DNA from: Palaemon carinicauda
Lineage: Eukaryota; Arthropoda; Malacostraca; Decapoda; Palaemonidae
Direction: 5' to 3'
NCBI RefSeq assembly: GCF_036898095.1
Contig: NC_090744.1
Location: 5,085,411-5,149,410 of the forward strand
Length of the DNA stretch: 64,000 nt
Positions 24,124-35,640 of this stretch are shown piece by piece (position 1 is the stretch's first letter; each line of letters starts with the position of its first letter). The notes under the pieces were generated by a model that saw nothing but the letters and a program-made list of their open reading frames with translations, searched no databases and had not been told where the DNA came from. Both the position numbers and the translations under genes were made by a program.

Positions 24124-24570
24124 ATGTTTGTAAAGTTAGCCTCTGCGATACGTAAGTGTCCCGGTTTACCTGACCGCCCTTGTGGTACATATATGTCGGC
24201 AGTCGAAACGGACTCACACACCTTGTGTCCTTACTGTAGGGGCCAACGGTGTGATAAGAGTAACGTATGTGGGGAGTGATCTACCTCCCAGTGGGAGAGG
24301 TTTTCCCGGCGCTGGAAGAAGTCCAGGCGGGATATTTCTCCTTTGAAGATTTCTTTGAAAGGAGAAAATCCCAAGGGCTCTTCTTCTGTGCCCCAAACCT
24401 GCTCCGAAGCTCCCACTCGATCGGTTTCTTCCGAGAAGCTGTCGAGTGGTAGCGTAGGCCGCAGTTCTGTTGACCGATCTCGGGGTTTGGGAAAGGGAGT
24501 TGCCTCCCATAGCGGGGCAGCTCCTTCCTCCCCCAGGGGAGGATTTAATTTCAAATCTCAGTGTAACTAA
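24124..24570 (+). pseudogene. gag N-terminal segment of DIRS copy 1, Cys-rich
   Basis: An ATG at 24124, directly after a splice-acceptor-like TTTTTCTTTGTCAG, opens a 51-codon frame to a TGA at 24277-24279. It contains a cysteine cluster (CPYCRGQRCDKSNVC, with an upstream CPGLPDRPC). The same frame continues past the stop, Ser/Arg-rich, to 24570. The Cys-rich start parallels the first coding segment of the minus-strand DIRS at 54309-54124 (CRSHAHC...CCSLC). That makes it the likely N-terminus of the DIRS gag. The fold and role of the cluster are unknown; nucleic-acid binding is a guess. Confidence 0.6.
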
Positions 24571-26245
24571 TAATGATTTGTTGCAGCTTTGGGCTTCCTT
24601 GGGGCTTGAGGGTTCACCCTCCAAGGAAGCCTTTTTTGACATAATCAAATTGGGAGCAGCTGTCAAACAATTGCCGACTTTAGCAGAGGTTGATCCTCTG
24701 TCTATCGTCGACTTTGTTGTGGCAGAGGCTTCTGATGAGTTGTATCAAACCTCTGCTCCAGATGTTGCTGATGTAGCTGAAGGATTAGTTCACCCCTCCA
24801 AACATGCTTCGAGGGAGGAACTAAGTCCAATGGTCTCTCCTGCCGGTGATTCTCCCCCTCGTAGTTCACTAACAGAGACTCCTCTTCGGAGGGCTGCTGG
24901 TCAGCTTGCTGACCCTACGGCCCCCAGAGGGCGTATAAGGCGTAAAGCCCGCCTTCCTCTTCGCCGTAGAGGACTTCCTTCACCTCACAAGGGTGTTAGG
25001 AGGCGCCTCTTCGGCTCGTCATCACCGCAGTCTGCCGCAGAGGAACCTCGCCGTCATTCACCGACCCTTCCAGCTACATCCCTGGACCTCTCCGCAGATC
25101 GTTCGCGATCTCCTTCGGTGGAAGGTCGTCCTTGCAAAGGACACGCCGACCTTCCACCCCCCAGACCTGCTGACCTGCCGTCGCTGTTCCTGGCTGCTGA
25201 TGCACTGTGGGCGCCCATGAACCCTGTTTTTAAATGGGCATCGGTCCCTTCGGGGCACAAGGGACTTTCTCACAATGTGACTAAGTCCCTTATGCGCCAG
25301 GTATCCCCTGCGTGCCATCGTTCACCTGCGCAAGCGCTCTCCAGCTGCTGTTCCTGTTATAGCGCGCCAGTGCTCACCTGCGGCACCAACGCTCTCCTGC
25401 TCGCCAGCGCGCCACTGCGCGCCCTCATCCTGATGTGCGCCATGTGTGCCCATGTTCTCCTGTGCGCCAGCGCTCTCCTACGTGCCCACGATCTTCGGAT
25501 CTGGGCGCTAAGGGGAAGATAATTTCTTCCCCTGCTCGCCAGTGCACCATCCTTCACCTACGCGCCATCGCGCGCAGTCTCCATCGTGCGTCCACGCACC
25601 CCCTGCGCGCCCTCCTGTTGTTCCTGATGTGCGCCCTCATGCGCACCCGCGCGCAAGGGATATATCTCCTGCGCACGCTCGCCCAACGATATCGCCCTCA
25701 TGGGCTCCTCGGGATCCTGCGTGCCCACGCGAGCGTGAACAATTGCCTTCGCGCACGCGAGCGCATATTCAGCTTGCTGCGCACCCTCTGCTTTCACCGG
25801 AACGCGCCCCTGCGCTCCATCGATTGCCCACGCGCCTACGCGCGCCCTCGCTTGCACGCCAGCACTCGTCCGCGTGCCATCACTCGTCCGCTCGTGCTCG
25901 CGAACAATCGCCCGCTCACGATCCAGGCAAAATTCCATCGCGCGAGCGCCAGCGCGACCCCCAGTGCGACCCCCAGCGCGATCCCCACTGCAAGGCTGCA
26001 GGACGATGTGCGGCCCGGTCATGGTCATCGCGGTCCCCCCCCCCTGCAAGCGCAGAAAAGCGCGCTCGCCGGAGGGAGGGAGAACTCAGAATAGGTCCTC
26101 TAACTTGCCCTCTTTTTTTCAGGCCGACCCTGCTTTGGTAACTCCTCCTAGGGATCGAACGATTCCCTTCCCTCCAGAGGGAGTACTGGCAGCACAGCTG
26201 TCAGTCGGCAGCCCTGGTTTGGGTCCCTTATCAGAGCGGTCGTAG
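24470..26245 (+). pseudogene. gag body of DIRS copy 1 with GC-rich cryptic repeats
   Basis: The 350-codon frame (24470-25522) holds a conserved-looking stretch (LLQLWASLGLEGSPSKEAFF) and an Arg-rich tract (RGRIRRKARLPLRRRGLPS). Beyond about 25350 the sequence turns into cryptically simple GC-rich DNA made of GCGCGCC, CATCGC and CTCGCC words, with several overlapping Arg/Ala/Pro-rich frames on both strands and no clear true frame. The protein would be the DIRS nucleocapsid. It is broken by frame changes, and the simple-sequence part is probably an expansion inside gag rather than functional code. Confidence 0.6.
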
Positions 26246-26331
26246 AGGCTTTTAAGCCTGTTCTCTCTGAGCTGGGACACAAATCAGTTGCAGTTTCGAC
26301 TCCCCTGAAGAGGAAGAGAGTAGTAGCTGAC

Positions 26332-27025
26332 GTGGTGACTTCTCCAAGGGCGGAGTTGACTCCTCGGAAGTCTTTGAGGAAGGCCTCCTCCCCCCCGCAA
26401 ACTTTCTCTCCCTCCCCTTCGGATGAAGACTTCCCATCCTCAGGGAAGTCACATGAGGTGAGGCGTTCCTGCATCGCACCAATGAGGGAAACCCCACCTC
26501 GCGTAGAGAAGTCTTCTCGGGTAGGGGTGGAGAAGAGCCTCCCACCATCACTGCTGGAGTCCTGTATCCCTCCCAGGTGGGAGTCGAAGACTCCAAGACG
26601 ATTCCGAAGTCATCCTCAAGGATTAGACCAGAGCCAGCCAAGCCCTCGGAGAACGTCCACGAGTCCCCCTAAGAAGAGCCTTTGGGGACAGGAGACTTTG
26701 ATGCTAGCCCTTCAGGAGGAGAGTTTCAGGAGTCAGAGCATGTGTTCTGGCTGGTTCTGACCCTTTTGAGGAATCTCAATGGGTTTGCGGACCCAGAGAT
26801 TCCTCCTCGTGAGGGCAAGGACACGGTCTTGGACCGAGTCTTTGGTACTCAAAAACCCTCTAGGGCCAGTGCGGCTTTGCCTTGGTCCCAAGGGGTTAAG
26901 AGTGCCAGGGATAAGGTCGAGGGCCAGCTCTCCGAGCTTGCCTCCTCCAGCTGGTCCAGCATCGGTAACAAACTCCTCCCGCCTCCTCGTATCCATCAGA
27001 GGAGGTACTTCGACATCACCTCAGG
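26332..27025 (+). pseudogene. gag C-terminal region of DIRS copy 1
   Basis: Several short Ser/Pro-rich plus-strand frames (26332-26760, 26682-27020) fill this part, with homology in style to the C-terminal gag of copy 2. Near 27015 the sequence passes directly into reverse transcriptase just upstream of its catalytic YLDD position. This suggests a deletion joined gag to the middle of pol. Confidence 0.5.
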
Positions 27026-28495
27026 TTTTCACCAGAGTGTTCACCCGAATATCGTCGTGGGTACACAGGATCGGCATCCGTCTCCTCCGTTATCTGGACG
27101 GCCGGCTGATCCTAGCAGACTTGGAGTCAGTCATTCTTCGACACAGAGACAAACTTCTGGGACTTTGCCAAGATCTGGGGATCATGGTAAATCTCGAGAA
27201 GTCTTCTATGCTTCCAACTCAAAGACTGGTATATCTAGGCATGATAATAGACACCAATCTCCATAAAGCCTTCCCATCAGACGACAGGATAGCAAGGCTG
27301 AGGAGGGTCGCGAGTCCTTTCCTTAGACGAGAAGAACTCCCAGCCCAATCGTGGTTACGTCTCCTCGGTCACTCTCATCCCTGGCCCGTCTAACTCCCAA
27401 CGGTCGCCTCAGAATGAGATCTCTGCAATGGCGACTCAAGTCCCGGTGGAATCAAGGACATAATTCCCTGGACATCATGATCCCTATGGGTCCTGCGGAA
27501 TGGACGGATCTTCAGTGGTGGGTGACAGACGAGAACCTACGAAAGGGAGTGGATCTTCTCGTCCTCCTCCTGGATTTGATGCTGTTTTCGGACGCCTCAA
27601 AGAAAGGCACCACAGGACCTCAGGCCTGTGGTCAGAATCAGAAAAGTTCTTCCATATAAATCTGCTAGAAATGAAGGCCGTATTCCTAGCCCTTCCACAG
27701 TTCCAACAATACCTGGCGGGTCACTTTGTGGTGGTGATAAGCGACAACACCACAGTAGTGGCTTACATCAACAAGCAGGGAGGTACCTTTTCAGAGCAGC
27801 TATCCCATCTCGCAGTAGAGATACTGAGATGGACTGAAGTCCACTCGATTCCACTATCGGCTCGCTTCATTCCAGGCAAGAGGAAGGTGCTCACCGACAG
27901 TCTGAGCAGAGCGTCTCAGATAGTGAGTACCGAGTGGTCTTTGGTTCATCTAGTAGCCAACAAAGTCCTGATTTTGTGGGGTTCCCCGACTGTGGATCTG
28001 TTCGCTACAGCACTGAACTTCAAGCTCCCGCTGTACTGCTCCCCAGTCCCGGATCCCAAGTCACTCTGGCAAGATGCCTTCCAACAACGGTGGGACAACA
28101 TCGACGTATATGCCTTTCCCCCGTTCTGTCTGATGAAGAGGGTACTCAACAAGACCAGAATATCAGTCAATCTCTTGATGACCCTTATAGCTCCGCTATG
28201 GCATCACGCGGAATGGTTTTCGGACCTTCTGCAACTCCTAACGAAACTTCCGAGAGAACTCCCTCCACGACACGAGCTACTCAAACAACCACACGCCAAC
28301 ATCTTTCACAAAGCCGTAGCTTTGCTTCGACTTCACGCCTGGAGACTATCCAGCACCTCCTCGCAGAGAGAGGATTTTCGCAACAGGTTGCGGACCGGAT
28401 GTCTGGACACCTGCGAAGGTCATCCGCAGGGGTCTACCAGACAAAGTGGAGAGTTTTCTGTGGTTGGTGTCGTGGAAGGGGTATCTCTCCACTGA
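27020..28495 (+). pseudogene. reverse transcriptase end, RNase H and linker of DIRS copy 1
   Basis: The frame at 26779-27393 holds the end of reverse transcriptase: QVFTRVFTRISSW, then LLRYLDGRLILAD at the YLDD catalytic position, then VYLGMIIDT. The second catalytic Asp is Gly. A shifted frame, 27500-28495 (331 codons), holds RNase H (INLLEMKAVFLALPQF, VVVISDNTTVVAYIN, then the linker VDLFATALNFKLPLYCS). In DIRS elements this protein copies the genome and degrades the RNA strand. The palm N-terminal half is missing, so the enzyme cannot work. Confidence 0.82.
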
Positions 28496-29370
28496 ATGCC
28501 ACTATTCCAGCAATAGCGGAGTTCTTCATGTATCTGCGAGAAGAAATGCGCCTTTCAGTCACGGCAGTGAAAGACTATCGCTCATCCTTAAGTCTAGCCT
28601 TCAGGCTGAAAGGAGTGGACATTTCTTCTTTGCTGGAACTTTCCCTACTCATACAAAGTTATGAACTTACCTGCCCTCAGTCAAAAGTGAGGTCGCTTAA
28701 AAGACCTCCTTACGAACCATTATGCCAGGCTTCAGATCGCCACCTGACTTGGAAGGCGGTGTTCCTACTAGCTTTGGCCTCGGCCAAGCGAGTCAGCGAA
28801 CTTCATGGTCTTTAGTATGACATCGCCCATTCAAGGGGATGGGGGGAGGTAACGTTCAGATTCGTCCGAGTTTGTTGCCAAGAGTCAGAATCCGGGAGTG
28901 CCGGACCCATGGTTCGACTCTTTCCAGGTTTTGAGTCTTCGTTCTGTAACAGATGACCCAGACCATCTCCTACTGTGCCCAGTAAGAAGTCTGAGTCTAT
29001 ATCTCAAAAGAACGGCTGCAGTTCATCCCCAAGTGCAGGCATTGTTTGTGAGCACTGGGAAGACAAAGAGGAGGGTTACCAAGAATACTATCTCAGCATG
29101 GATTCGTATGGTAATCCATCTATCCCCGAATCCTGACCCTCCTCCGTCACGTCGCCCTAGAGCACATGATGTCAGGGGCGTAACTACGTCCCTGGCCTTC
29201 AAAAAGAACTTCTCAGTGACGCAGGTTCTACAAGCAGGGGTGTGAAATCGTCAGACGACCTTCACAGCCCACTACCTGCAAGACGTGACCCACAGGAGGG
29301 TCGATACGTTCTCTATCGGCCCTGTGGTGGCTGTACAACAGCTGGTTTAAACCTCAGGCTCCTTAATGGA
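27934..29370 (+). pseudogene. tyrosine recombinase of DIRS copy 1
   Basis: The frame 27934-28815 overlaps the RNase H linker in another frame, as usual in DIRS elements. It holds the core-binding domain (about residues 140-230, AEFFMYLREEMRLSVTAVKD) and the first catalytic Arg (SAKRVSELHGL). It stops at TAG (28813-28815). A later frame (28898-29245) holds the His-X-X-Arg box (AHDVRGVTTS) and ends at a TGA just before the stretch with the catalytic Tyr (HYLQDVTHRR, read on in the same frame to about 29348). The recombinase would insert the circular DNA copy. Two stops and a frame change disable it. Confidence 0.82.
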
Positions 29371-29374
29371 CAAG

Positions 29375-29836
29375 TAGCAGAAGGTTGAGGGCATTGTTAC
29401 CCGGTCTTAGTCTGCATGAATGAAAAGGTATGTCTGGCCCTTATTCTTTTCTTCATCCTCCCCTCTCTTGGGAGAAGTAGCATCCTGGGTTCTCTGCACA
29501 GCTGACAATGAACCACTGCAGGTAAACCATGTTTCCTTGTGTTCCTAGTATTAAGCTAATACTGTCACGTCCCCATACCCTGACGAGGTGGTATTGTGAG
29601 AGTCCTAGCCTAAAGTTTCCATCTAAAGGACTTCAGGTCAACTTCCTAGGACGAGTCACTCTTCAAACCTTCACACACAGCTTACGTAGGCCGCAGCCCT
29701 TGCATAGCAAGGTGCTAACGAGGTGCAGGGACTCCTTATTGTTGAGTGCTGACACACTCAGATACCGAGTCCCCGGGCAAAGCCAAAAGCCAGTACTGGC
29801 CGGGACTTACCACCCTTCCTAAGGGTTGAGTCACCC
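29375..29836 (+). other. 3' noncoding region of DIRS copy 1
   Basis: It is homologous to 38470-38890 of copy 2. Shared landmarks include AGGTAAACCATG, GTCTGGCCCTTA and CCGGGACTTACCACCCTTCC against GGGGACTTTCCACCCTTCC. The 97-codon frame at 29529-29822 has no counterpart kept in copy 2 and is not a gene. Confidence 0.6.
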
Positions 29837-29945
29837 ATATTAAATAGCGTGGTTTGTATTTCAGTTACGGAGCAAATGACAAATTCGTAGGTAATTTGTA
29901 TTTTTCCTAACCATACAAACCTTAGCTATTTAATATGGCTTACCT
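29837..29945 (+). repeat. internal complementary region of DIRS copy 1
   Basis: An imperfect palindrome: AAATAGCGTGGTTTGTATTT...CAAATGACAAATTC...TTTTCCTAACCATACAAACC. The left half is the reverse complement of the element's left end at 23847-23895. In DIRS1-type elements this region templates the closed circle. Confidence 0.8.
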
Positions 29946-30591
29946 TGTGGGATTTTCTTTTATTAAGTAATTGAAAGTAAGTACAAATTCTAAACATCAA
30001 ATAGGGATTTTGCTGTGTAATTTGGCTATAGTGTGGTACCCTAAAATACTTATAGTATTCTTTAAATATTGAGCACATAGATAACATTTTAGACTTTCCA
30101 CTTTGTTAATAGCAGAGATGAATACATATTCCACTCCCGGCATTTATTTGAATGTCCCTGTTTTGGGATAGTGCAGTTTAGACTTTGCAGATGCCCTTCA
30201 GCCCATGACCTTCTACCAGACTACCATTGCTGATAGAAAGGAGTCCAGGGGAGTGATGTCTGGGCAACAGGGGACCTTTATTATACAAATTTAATCATTG
30301 CTAAGTGAACAGAACGAATAGGATCAAGATATTTCACCAATGGCTTTTGAAATATATTTTTAAAATTTTATAGAGGGTATGGAGATCCTGTATGTTGGTA
30401 CTGTACATAGGTAACTGTAACACTAATTCAAGTTCCTAAGCTATCAACCAATATTGAAGTACAGAATTGTTAATAAATTATTTATAAAGTTCTCTACAGT
30501 TTATACTATATGTTATTTTGATAGGTGGTTAAGTACTTAATTTTCATCCTTGTGAATTATTGGATCTGTCTTTCTCTCTATGAATGATTAG

Positions 30592-30593
<2 letters not shown>
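29946..30593. other. unique AT-rich sequence between DIRS copies
   Basis: No coding or repeat signal is recognised. It may be intron sequence if the exon candidate at 30693 is real. Confidence 0.5.
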
Positions 30594-30670
<77 letters not shown>

Positions 30671-30677
30671 CTCTCTC
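30594..30677. repeat. (CT)n microsatellite
   Basis: About 84 bp of CT with one G near 30668. It lies just upstream of a candidate exon and could serve as its polypyrimidine tract. Confidence 0.95.
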
Positions 30678-30692
30678 ATTTATTTTACTTAG

Positions 30693-30827
30693 AAATCTTA
30701 ATTAAAGAAATAAATTCTCTTCCAGCATTAGCAAATACCTCTCGGATGCTGTTTCAGGTCCCTGAAGCTTTGGTTTGTGATGCGTCTGTACAGAAAGAAA
30801 ATCCTACAAGACTTTATAAGGAAACAG
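30693..30827 (+). CDS. candidate internal exon of an unidentified host gene
   Basis: A CT-rich tract and TTTATTTTACTTAG precede an open segment of about 45 codons in one frame, ending at GAAACAG before GTATTT, a good donor. The translation (with [20 protein letters not shown] and ending in [10 protein letters not shown]) has balanced composition unlike the simple repeats around it, and I cannot match it to a transposon domain. TTCCAG at 30720-30725 is an alternative acceptor in the same frame. It would leave phase 1. I do not recognise the protein. It could also be a chance open stretch. Confidence 0.38.
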
Positions 30828-30839
30828 GTATTTAGAATA

Positions 30840-31252
30840 AGTTTTAATTACTGTAGGAATGGTGTAGAGAAGGTAAAGCTTTTAGCCTTTCACTCATATG
30901 TATGAAACTGAGTAGCAGTTAGATAGTTACTTCAAGAAAACCTTAAACAATTGACTTGACCTTGTAGGTGGCTTTGGCACATTAGTTTGAAGACTACGTG
31001 AAAGCTGATCCTCGCTTGGAGACTATACTACCAGTGACTTTAGGCCTGGTTTGTTTCCGTCTGAAGGTAGCCATGATTTTTTTTATTCTGGTAATGTTGG
31101 GTTTCTTGGTTCTACGCAAATATTTAGAGATGATCCTACATAATCTCTCTCTCTCACATAGTCCTTAATTGTATGGCTACATTAATATTTTTAGAGGCAG
31201 CCTTTGCAAGTTTTTTTTTTTTTCTAATTATCATCTTTTACAGTAAAACTTG
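30840..31252. other. unique sequence, no gene recognised
   Basis: AT-rich flank left of DIRS copy 2, with a T run near 31211. No coding signal is seen. Confidence 0.5.
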
Positions 31253-31455
31253 TTTGTTCCGTAACCGAAATACAAACCACGCTTTTTACATTGGGTTTAC
31301 CTTTTAGCATAGCTGAAATGACGAGCCATTAGAATTTAACGAGGGTGTATTACCCCCGCGCTAGTTAGCAGGGGGGTAGGGGAGTGGTAGCTAGCTACCC
31401 CTCCCCCCTCACACACTGGTGAAGCAGGTGAACTGCTTCACTTTCACTTTTGGCT
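31253..31455 (+). repeat. left inverted terminal repeat of DIRS copy 2
   Basis: Reverse-complementary to the right repeat, from TTTACATTGGGTTTACCTTT through TAGCTAGCTACC to CTGCTTCACTTTCAC. The outermost ~40 bases differ between the two ends, which is usual for DIRS1-like elements. Confidence 0.88.
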
Positions 31456-32139
31456 CGGACATGGACAGACGTCTTTGTCTTTGTCCTCGCTTGGCAAGCA
31501 TTGTTTGTTTTGTCTTTACTTAATCACTTACTTTTCTTTTACTCAATATATATGTAAACATTTTCTCATGTTTATGTATATATTTGAGTATAGAAATCAG
31601 CAAGTTTCCTTCTCAGAGTTTGTGCTTGTGTGTGTAGTGTACATATCTCGATATCTCCGTGGAGCCCTCGGCAGTTAGGCCACCATGGTGTAATTTCATG
31701 GGTCGTGATCGAGTTTGACTTCGGTCTTTCTCTCTCTCTCTTGAGGTCATTCACCCTTTTACTACGTTACTTTTACTACGCCTTTGTAGGTTCCTACCCG
31801 TGTGGGGGGGGGGGGGTGGTTGCTACGCCGTACGTTTTGTCTCAATTAGTTTATGAATCTAGTTTGTATTTGTTGATTTTTCAGCTTTGTAGAATGATTC
31901 CTTTCGGGGTTTCCGTTCTTTCTTTAGTGTTCATTCATTTTTGAATTACATAATTAAAAAGTTACATAATTATAATTGTTATAATTCTGTGTTGGTTACA
32001 GCTCTCCTTCCGTGAGTGTAAGTGGTTGTGAGAGCACGTGCCTGTTGTGTAATTCTTGTGTTCCTTTCCCTCGGGATTCCTCTTCGGAGCCTTCCCGGGG
32101 GAATGAATGTTAACTAATGATTTTTGTTTTATTTTTCAC

Positions 32140-33960
32140 AGTTACTGATCTAGTTCGTTTCTGTAATGTGACAACGGAGTGAGCTGTCTTGTTGAGGCCT
32201 GGGGATTCGGCTGTTGCTGCCTCCCCTAAAGATCTTCGTCAGGGGCGTGTCTCCTTCTCCTGGAAGTACTCCCGTGACGATTGACAGCTCTCCAGTTCAT
32301 TTTAGAACACTCAGGAGGCTCGCCTCCTTGGGTGGGTAACTTTCCTTCCGAGGGAAGTTTTTCCTGTCCAGGATTGAGTTTTTCCCCTTTTGGAGGGTTC
32401 CTCTCTTGCCTTTTTTTCGTGCGACTATGCTCTTGGTGCTGAGCGGTCGCACCTGCAGTTACGCTCAAAGGGCTGGGCAACTGCAGGAGCCCCTCTTCGG
32501 AGGATTGCTCCTTTTAGGTCACTTGCTGACCCGTCTCTTCTACGAAGTGTTCTCTTTCGTTCGCGAGAGAGTACACTCATAGAGACTCCTCTTTGGAGGA
32601 CTCTTCTGCTGTTGTTGCTGTTGGCCGCCTTCGCCGTAAGGCTCACTGTCCGCTACGTTGTAAGGACCTCCCATCTCTCTATAAGGGTGCTAAGAGGCGC
32701 CTTTTTGAATCTCCGTATGCAGCCTACAACTCCTTCTTCTTGATCTTCCGCCCCTGGTGCAGATGGACAGTAGTCTGACCTCGTCTTCCGACGGGCAACG
32801 GTCTTCCCGATGAACAACGGTCTTCCAACGGTCATCAGTCTCCTGACGGACAGGCAACGGTCTTCTGACGGACATCAGTCTCCCGACGGACAACTATCCC
32901 TTCGGGGCAAAGGGTTGCCTCCCACGGGGGTTCTTCCCTTGCGTGTCAGGGTTCCCCTGCGCGCCCTTCTGCAGTGTTCTCTCCTGCTCAGTGTTAGCGC
33001 ACAGGCGCTCTCCTGCTCATCAGTGCTTTCCTGATCGCTAGCGCTCTCCTGTTTGCCAGCGCTCTCCTGTTCGTCAGCGCTCTCCTGGTGATCATCTCTG
33101 CTGTTCCTGTTGGTTCCTGTTACGCGCCCTGTGCGCCCACGTTCGCCCTTGCGATCTAGAACTTCGGTTCAGATCTTGGACAAGGACTCTTCTTCTACGC
33201 ACAGGCTTCCATGCATTGCCTTCTGCTCGCCAGCGATCACCAGCTCGCCAGCGACCACAGACGCGTCAACGTTCGCCTGCTCGTCAGCGATCTCCTACGC
33301 GTCAACGATCGCCATCGATCTGCCACGCGTGTCAGTTCCCCTGGACACCATCAGTAGCGATCTAGCATTCGCCTGCTGTGGACCACGATCTCCGGTAGCT
33401 GAGTCTTGCCGTAGATATTCCTCCTGCTCGCCAGCGCTCACCCTTACTTCTGTCCTGCTGTGCGCTAGCTTTCTTCAATCGCCAGCGCACATCTGCGCGC
33501 CCTTTTCTGCAACGCAGCAATGGGCGCCAACGGTTTTTTTCTGTTAGCGTGATGCGCGCTAACCATCACTAGTCTCTTACGCGTTAGGGATCGCACACGC
33601 GCCTGCTCAATCCTTCGCCTGCGCGCTAGCGTTTTGTTAACTCACCACTGCTCGCCAACGCTCCGTCGCTTGCCGCCGCGCCATCGCTTGCCGACGCGCC
33701 ATCGCTTGTCAACGCACCTTCAATCGCCTACGGGCTATCGCTCGCCAGAACGAGTCGTCGCTCGTCAACGCACCATCGCCCGCCTACGCGCCATCGGTCT
33801 CCCGACCGCCTGCGCTCACCCGCGCGCCCACGTACCTGCGCGTCCACACGCCCACGTGCCCGTGCGACCGCACGTCCACGAACCTGCGCGCCTATGCTCA
33901 TGCGCGACCACGCACATGCGCTCCAATGTTCGCCCGCACGCGAACCAACGGTATTCCATC
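32140..33960 (+). pseudogene. gag region of DIRS copy 2, decayed
   Basis: An acceptor-like TTTTATTTTTCACAG ends at 32140. The region 32480-32730 aligns in style with copy 1 gag: CTTCGGAGGATTGCT, GCTGACCC, GCCTTCGCCGTAAGG, AAGAGGCGCC. From about 32930 on it becomes GC-rich cryptic simple sequence (CGCGCC, CATCGC, CTCGCCAGCG), as in copy 1. No continuous frame survives. Confidence 0.55.
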
Positions 33961-33974
33961 GCGCGGACCAATGG

Positions 33975-34450
33975 TATTACGTCGCGCGGACCGACGGGGT
34001 TCCGTCGCGCGGACCGACGGGGTTCCGTCGCGCGGACCGACGGGGTTCCGTCGCGCGGACCGACGGGGTTCCGTCGCGCGGACCGACGGGGTTCCGTCGC
34101 GCGGACCGACGGGGTTCCGTCGCGCGGACCGACGGGGTTCCGTCGCGCGGACCGACGGGGTTCCGTCGCGCGGACCGACGGGGTTCCGTCGCGCGGACCG
34201 ACGGGGTTCCGTCGCGCGGACCGACGGGGTTCCGTCGCGCGGACCGACGGGGTTCCGTCGCGCGGACCGACGGGGTTCCGTCGCGCGGACCGACGGGGTT
34301 CCGTCGCGCGGACCGACGGGGTTCCGTCGCGCGGACCGACGGTGTTCTGTTGGGCGGACCGACGGTGTTCCGTCGCGTGAACCGACGGTGTTCCGTCGCG
34401 CGAACCGACGGTGTTCCATCGCGCGAACCTACGGTGTTCCATCGCGCGAA
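33975..34450. repeat. 23-bp GC-rich minisatellite
   Basis: About 15-16 nearly perfect copies of GTTCCGTCGCGCGGACCGAC plus GGG (23 bp), then about five diverged copies to 34450. Because 23 is not divisible by 3 and the unit lacks stops on either strand, all six frames stay open and give a 23-residue Arg-rich repeat. These overlapping long frames are artefacts. The array grew inside the GC-rich simple part of a dead gag. Confidence 0.95.
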
Positions 34451-34689
34451 CGTCGGCTTGATTCCTGTAGTATCCCTTGCTTGCCTACGGGTCATCGCTC
34501 GCCGACCACTAGCTCTTGCCCTTCCTACCATGCTCGCCCTCCTTCTGCGCTCCTTCGCGCACTTTCGTTTGCGTTCCTGCGTGCCCGCGCATGGGCACTT
34601 CCACGTTCGGCCACGCGCAAACAATTGATTTACCATCGCGCGAGCGTCAGGGCAATTATGACCGCGATTCCCGTTGGGATTTCGCAGCA

Positions 34690-35640
34690 TGGCCAGCCTG
34701 GCGAGTCTTCTGGAGCGTATTTCCAGAACACGGCCTCACCCCGTAAACGCAGAGCATGGCACATGCAAGAGCAGGAAGAATCTTCAGGGAGGTCTGAGCA
34801 ACATTCTTCTTTCCAGAACCTGGGTTAGCCCTTCCCCGTCATTCCCTGGAAGGGTTTTGCCAGGGAGCTCTCCGTTCAAGATTTCTCCATTGGCCAAGGG
34901 GTCACTGGTTTACCCCTTCCTCTTCTCCATCTCGTGAAAAGGGCTTACCAGGTCCTTTCCCTCCTCGGTTGTGATCCGAAGTTTTGTTCAAGGAAGCTAT
35001 AAGAAGATCATGGGTACTTTCCTCCTCTCGGGCTCAAACACCTTGGCGTTCCGTCACCAAGTTTCAAACTTGCGGGCAAGCTCGATGTTGGACCATCTGG
35101 ACGCAATGACCGAGGGCTTTCTCTCGGGTGTCTCATCCGTGGATGTCGACAAACTCAGACACCCTTCCATCCTTGGGAAAAGCTTGTTTTTGCCCAATGA
35201 CAGACACATAGACCGCGGTTGTACGGAGGAAGTCGACTTCCGTTTTCACTCCTCCAAGGCCCTTTCTTCCAGACCCTGCTTCAGACCCTGCAGGCCTCCA
35301 GTGCCTCTTTCTTTCAGCCTCGTCTGCCTAAGTTATTGGACCTGCTATGGCAACTAAGACAGGGTGTCCAATAGCAGTCCCCTCCTGTCAGGAACAGGTA
35401 GCACGGGAGGCTCTCCCGGGGGGGGGGATATAATTCTAGAGGGAGCGGCAGAGTTCACGAACTCTTGGATTGGCAACCCCCCCTTGCAGGTCTTACGCTG
35501 GGAGGATGCCTAACGTTACTCATCCGGATAACAGCTTCCCGAGGCCGATTCCTGCACGATCTCCGTGATCAGCCAAGGATATCGCGCCTGCCGTCTCTGT
35601 CAGCGAATTCAGTGTTACTAAACCTCTATGCCATGGGGTC
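34690..35640 (+). pseudogene. gag C-terminal region of DIRS copy 2
   Basis: Short plus-strand frames around 34674-35357 include FRHQVSNLRASSMLDHLDAM. They resemble the capsid-like C-terminal part of DIRS gag. Stops and frame changes prevent a single reading. Confidence 0.45.

Larger units (their letters stand above)
23847..29945 (+). mobile_element. DIRS1-like tyrosine-recombinase retrotransposon, copy 1
   Basis: The left terminus (TTTGTTTCATAACTGAAATG, 23847 onward) reappears inverted at 29837-29880, joined to a second terminal sequence (29881-29940). This is the internal complementary region that DIRS1 elements carry as the circle junction. Between them, on the plus strand, lie gag, the end of reverse transcriptase with RNase H, and a tyrosine recombinase. 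The right inverted repeat seen in the sister copy at 39005-39250 is missing here, so the right end is truncated near 29945. Part of gag and the N-terminal half of reverse transcriptase appear deleted around 27010-27025. All frames have stops, so the copy is dead. Confidence 0.88.

Noticed and set aside
33634..34828. Six overlapping Arg-rich open frames up to 300 codons on both strands
   Set aside because: They come from the 23-bp stop-free minisatellite and GC-rich simple DNA.
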